NCBI RefSeq assembly: GCF_034140825.1
Contig: NC_089035.1
Span: 41,222,001-41,286,000 of the forward strand
Origin: Oryza sativa Japonica Group
Taxonomy: Eukaryota > Streptophyta > Magnoliopsida > Poales > Poaceae
DNA: 64,000 nucleotides
Direction: 5' to 3'
Positions 59,812 through 64,000 of this stretch are shown piece after piece. A program made the position numbers and the translations under genes. The notes beneath the pieces were generated by a model, which saw nothing but the letters and a program-made list of their open reading frames with translations, made no database searches and was not told the origin of the DNA. Each line of letters starts with the position of its first letter. Position 1 is the first letter of the stretch.

Positions 59812-61564
59812 ATTCTCTCTATTTTTAATATATGACGCCGTTGACTTTTTAAGATGCGTTTGATTATTCGTCTTATTAAAAAAATTATGTAATTGTGTTG
59901 ACAGAAAACACGAGGACTGGAAGATCTGCTTAACTCTAGTGGAGGTCCAAAGCTCGCCTTCGAATGTATGAGTGTGCCAGTTGATTTGATTCTGTAATCA
60001 ACAATAAATAGAGACAAAGAATTCGTGGTTAAATCTATAAATGATAGCCGATCGGCTAGGTGCCGATGACATATCATTTATCTTTAAGCCGATGTCATAT
60101 ATGAATCGATCGGCGGTTATAAATAGACAGTAAGGGACTAAATCTATTCGATCGGCTGTAGATATTAACGATATATAGTTTTTATATTAATATATACTTA
60201 AATCAAGTGATTGGGAAATATCGGTCACCATGCCGAGAAAATATAAATAACTTAGATCGAAATATATATTAATAACAGGATTATATATGTTTATAGCATA
60301 GCCGATCAGATAGATCTAGCATGTATCGGCTAATACTCCGATACTACTCTATATAAAGATATCAAAACAAGTATAATATACCAAACAAAAGCTTAATATA
60401 TTTAAATGCAATAAGATATTGATATAAAGGGCGGATTTAACATGTCACTGAAGCATATAGATCGAATATGGTTAAATCAGATAAGATCGGCTGAAACTTC
60501 GATACTACCCTAATCGGCAACCAGAGGACAGGCTAGAGATTGATATTCTAAGCACGACTTAATAGATCAAACTTAACTGATGCAGCAATAAGTATGAAAA
60601 GAAAAATAATATCTAGACAATCAAGCCGCTGGATGTTTTATAAAGTGATAGATATCTTATATAATCTAGGACAATGTCGCTATTTAACCTAATCGGCTGT
60701 CTTCTATTAACAGATGTTAGCCGATTGTAGGTTAGATAACAATATTGCCAAGGATTATATAAGATATATGATAACTCGACGAATTATATAGACAAGATTA
60801 GAGTGTCATAAAGATGGAAGCACTGATCTCGAGAACACAAGTCGTCATAACAAGTTTTACCTCTTATTGAAGATCGAAACCGATGCAGCTCAACCCGAAA
60901 GCAAGAACTCGTCGAAACAAAACTAAAGCAAAAATGTGGCAATGTGCCAAAATTGTATTGAACGTGTGTGTTAAAAATTACATAGGGCTCGGGGTCTATT
61001 TATACCCGAGAATTACAAGATATGTCCATACCGGACACGACCACTATCTCTAACAAACTCTAAGATACCATAAATCTTTACGGCAGACTTTTGCCCAAAC
61101 ATATTTGTAAGGAAGTTACATAAAACATCTTAATTAATAGATACAATTGCCTTCTAAGGACTCTATCCATGTGCGGCAATCATCTTGAAGCACCTCAATT
61201 CAACCCGATGTCATACACCAAATTATACTGTCGGAATCGGCTGCATCGGCTTACCTAGTCCGACTCAGACTCAGCCGATACTAATCGTAGCCGATCTAGA
61301 CTTCAGCCGATTCTTGTTCTTTTCTCGGATCAATCTCCGCCTTCGACTCCACCTCGATCTAATCTCCTTTTCCGATGCTGATATTACCAAATTTGGTTGT
61401 TAACAAATTGTCATTTATTTTATTGTGGCTTGATTTATCATCAAATATTTTTTAAGCATGATATAAATAATTTTATATTTGTACAAAAGTTTTAAATAAC
61501 ATGAATAGTCAAATGTTGATAAAAAAATTAAATGGTGTTATATATATTAAAAAACAGAAACAGT
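59812..61564. mobile_element. Stowaway-like MITE interrupted by a solo LTR
   Basis: The left part begins CTCTCTATTTTTAATATATG and ACGCCGTTGACTTTTTAAGA. The right part after 61405 contains CATGAATAGTCAAATGTTGA and ends TATATTAAAAAACAGAAACAG. Removing the insertion and one copy of the AATTG duplication leaves a roughly 240-bp element like that at 47911-48141. Confidence 0.75.
59896..61405 (-). mobile_element. Solo LTR, 1,510 bp, with 5-bp target duplication
   Basis: The ends are TGTTGACAGAAAA and GGTTGTTAACA (TG...CA), flanked by a perfect 5-bp repeat AATTG (59891-59895 and 61406-61410). No internal domain exists, so this is a recombined solo LTR. A TATA box (CTCGGGTATAAATAG on the minus strand, near 61000) suggests minus-strand transcription. 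The LTR carries more than a dozen copies of ATCGGCT/AGCCGAT. Superfamily (gypsy or copia) is not decidable from the LTR alone. The intact termini and target repeat suggest a fairly recent insertion. Confidence 0.9.
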
Positions 61565-61990
61565 AATTAATTAGACATATTTAGTGAGTAAGCCCACAGA
61601 AAAGAAGTTCTAAACTTCTGTCCCTAACACACTTGAGTCTTGAAATGTTGCGAGAAATAGTAGAGATGGTAAAATTATTTTCCTGTCTACAACTAGGTAG
61701 TATCCACAAGAATCATATTTATTGTCTTATGTAAAATTTCTTATTTTTTTCAAATATAATTGATTTTAGGCTTTCTTCCGCCACTGACCCGGCGAAAAAG
61801 AAACCGTGTGTTGGCTGGTTGGTTGATTGTTCCGCTGGCTGTGGAGCAGGAACGCGGAGTCGCCGGCGTACGGAATGGAGTAGCCGAGTAGGGACGCACG
61901 CGGTGGATCGACCTCAATCATTCACATTTTCCGCCCCAAACCTAAACAAAACCACCGACACTATGCAAAACTCACTAATCAATCCATTCA

Positions 61991-62331
61991 GGGCATGTTT
62001 AGTTGGTGAAATGAAAATTTTTTTGATGTCACTTCGAACGTTTGGCCGGATGTCGGAAGGGGTTTTCGAACACGAATGAAAAAACTAATTTCATAACTCG
62101 CCTGAAAACCGCGAGACGTATCTTTTGAGCCTAATTAATCCGTCATTAGCACAGGTGGGTTCCTGTAGCACTTATGGCTAATCATGGACTAAGCTCAAAA
62201 GATTCACCTCGCAATTTACATGCAAACTGTGCAATTAGTTTTTCTTTTTATCTATATTTAATGCTCTATAGATGTGTCAAATATTTGATGTGAATTTTTT
62301 GGGAAAAGTTTTCTGGGAATTAAACAGGGCC
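61991..62331. mobile_element. MITE, GGCCCTGTTTAG family
   Basis: A 341-bp element runs from GGGCATGTTTAGTTGG to GAATTAAACAGGGCC, flanked by TCA on both sides (61988-61990 and 62332-62334). The body includes TTGAGCCTAATTAATCCGTC and CTCGCAATTTACATGCAAAC. Confidence 0.85.
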
Positions 62332-62510
62332 TCAATCAAGCAGGCAAGCAAAAGCAGTTTGAACCTGCAACCCACTCTTTGGGTACACTATGCTGGCAGT
62401 GTTTTGCTACGGATGTCAACACGGCTTCTGCTCCTTTTTGCATTCGCGTCACCTTTCATTTTATTTCCAAGCAGTCTCTGGCATGGCAATAGGATTTGTT
62501 TCCAATAATA

Positions 62511-62881
62511 CTTTCTCCGTCCACAAATATAATAACTTTATAACAATTAGGTTTATCTCAAAATATAACAACTTATTTACCTATATTCCATTTCCGAACG
62601 ATCACAACTTTCCACCACTAAAAATCTCCATCTACTTTTTTCTTATCAACCAATCAAATATTCTTTCATTTAATTTCACTTAATTTCTTAATATCTGTAT
62701 ATATTAAGAAGGATGCAAAATATTATTGTCTGAACTATGTTGACATTATTTGGTACTTACTGCTTTACTGATGCAATTGGATGTGCTGTGCCTATGAACC
62801 ACTAACTCAGTTTCAAAATATAACTACTTTTGACTATGATTTATGTGACTAACCTAAAAGTAATTATATTTAGAATGGAGG
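62511..62881. mobile_element. Stowaway-like element
   Basis: The ends CTTTCTCCGTCCACAAATAT and ATATTTAGAATGGAGG are flanked by TA on both sides. At about 371 bp it is long for the family and may hold a further insertion. Confidence 0.55.
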
Positions 62882-62956
62882 TAGGATGTAATATTTCCGT
62901 TTCTAACTGCTCCTATTTTTTCTTTTTTCTTTTTCTTTCAAGGTATGTCCGGTAAA

Positions 62957-63180
62957 AGGCTCGTTTCGAGGCCCTAACTGCTTGCGGTCTGGTTGAGAAA
63001 GGCCCAAATTACGGTCCATCTAGGATGCCTACGAGGCCTTTGATTCGATGGGTGGTGGGCCGGGCCACTATTCATACGAGAGACAGCGAGGGCCTTGGCC
63101 TTGGCCTTGGCCTTGGCATGCGCATGCTCCTCCAAGTCAGCCCAATAAAGCCCACAGCGATGGGCCGTTGGCGACGCCTA
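62957..63180. promoter_or_regulatory. Promoter-like GGCCC cluster with (GGCCTT)4 tandem
   Basis: GAGGCCCTAA, AAAGGCCCAAATT, GTGGGCCGGGCCAC, CAGCCCAATAAAGCCCAC and GATGGGCCGTT occur within about 220 bp. Four perfect GGCCTT hexamers lie at 63091-63115, followed by the palindrome GCATGCGCATGC. This resembles the site-II promoters seen elsewhere in the window, but no gene starts beside it. Confidence 0.35.
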
Positions 63181-63384
63181 GATGCCATCATACTGATGTT
63201 GGTAGATCGATGACGAATTGATTGAGAGACACCAAAATAAACATCACGGTCACCCACGCAGATGCCGGCACCGCCATGATAAATAGGCTTGTTCGTTTGT
63301 GCTATATTGCAGTTAGCTGCGGCATATAAGAATTTCGGTTGGATAGGATACTGCTATAATATAAAGAATTGTCCAGAGTATTAG

Positions 63385-63590
63385 AATATGTCTCATTCAC
63401 TTTTTCAACTCTCTTCGTTTGTTAGACGCACACTTTCAAACTACTAAATGGTACGTTTTTTTAAAAAAATTATATACAAAAGTTGCTTTAAAAATTATAT
63501 TAATATTTTTTACAAAGAAGTTAATACTTAATTAATCATGCACTATTGAGTTGCTCTATTAGTTCCCAACCCAAGGAGCCGATCACAGCC
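63385..63590 (+). mobile_element. Tourist-like MITE (240-bp family), left end lost
   Basis: It contains CGCACACTTTCAAACTACTA, TTAATTAATCATGCACTATT and the end GATCACAGCC followed by TAA. The left terminus is not recognisable. Confidence 0.65.
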
Positions 63591-63628
63591 TAACATATGT
63601 TCCGAACACATTCAGTGATTGTTCGAGC

Positions 63629-64000
63629 TGTTGGGATACGCGTAGGCTACGATAGCATAAATCAAAATTTTTTATCGCGTAAACCATGAACCATGCAAGT
63701 ATTAGATCATAGATCGTTACCACTCGACGCGCTGCGCAGCGGAAGAAGACGCTGAGAAGTCGAAGGAACTCTCGCGAAGTAGCGCGCGTCGATGCAGAGG
63801 AAGTAGTCGATCGCACCGGCTCGACCTTCTCCCCGTGCGTTCTCCTCGCCGTACTCCCACGCTGATCAACACCGCAAACCAGCAGTGCCTCTACCGGTAT
63901 CCACACGTACAGGGACGGAATGCCACGCGCAGATGTGCTAGCACCCGCGTGCGGCTAGGGTTTTGCTCGGGGAGGGAAGTGACGGCTAGGGTTTCTCACG
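63629..64000. mobile_element. LTR element edge, probably copia-type, cut by window end
   Basis: It starts TGTTGGGATACGCGTAGGC. The following GATAGCATAAATC, GATCGTTACCACTCGACGCG and CTCGACCTTCTCCCCGTGCG segments resemble, from memory, a rice LTR family with this beginning. It continues to the right edge, so neither end repeat nor target duplication can be checked. The open frame here is not treated as a gene. Confidence 0.5.

Noticed and set aside
63583-63906. 107-codon minus-strand frame
   Set aside because: It lies mostly within the LTR-like sequence at the right edge.

Overview
This window is plant nuclear DNA and reads as rice (Oryza sativa). The evidence is grass-style gene structure (GC-rich first exons, GT-AG introns), a tRNA-Phe gene whose sequence I recall as that of plant cytosolic tRNA-Phe, and dense rice-type MITEs. 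A transaldolase gene is followed by three tandem IRX10-like GT47 genes. From memory this is the order of loci Os01g0926300, -400, -600 and -700 on the long arm of chromosome 1. Locus names are recalled, not looked up.

Layout. 1-5.8 kb holds the end of an LTR element, a ~76-bp tandem array and several MITEs, with no gene. 6.1-6.8 kb (+) encodes a small MGC-type (probably myristoylated) orphan protein. 7.4-12.8 kb (-) is a seven-exon CDK-like kinase of the plant CDKC/IBS1-type group. 13-17.9 kb is intergenic, with a tiny hAT-like MITE, a 260-bp palindrome and a Stowaway. 17.9-20.6 kb (-) is a UBC27-type E2 with a C-terminal UBA domain. 22.7-24.1 kb (+) is a short TIFY/JAZ-type gene with a divergent Jas motif. 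25.2-28.8 kb is a probable Helitron carrying a 1.4-kb, almost wholly palindromic Mutator-like element with a perfect 9-bp target duplication. 29.2-31.8 kb (+) is an RHB1A-like RING-H2 E3 ligase. 32.5-35.0 kb (-) is plastid transaldolase. 37.6-57.5 kb (-) holds three GT47 xylan glycosyltransferase genes in tandem, with a tRNA-Phe gene and many MITEs between them. 57.5-64 kb has no convincing gene; it contains a 1,510-bp solo LTR inserted in a Stowaway MITE, a promoter-like GGCCCA/GGCCTT cluster, and the start of a second LTR element at the right edge.

Functionally, the GT47 cluster belongs to xylan backbone synthesis in the Golgi and transaldolase to the plastid pentose-phosphate pathway. The E2, the RING ligase and the JAZ-type protein all relate to ubiquitin or hormone signalling, but their proximity implies no operon-like link. 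Exon boundaries were derived by hand from splice consensus, reading-frame continuity and recalled family sequence; every multi-exon model closes in frame from ATG to stop.
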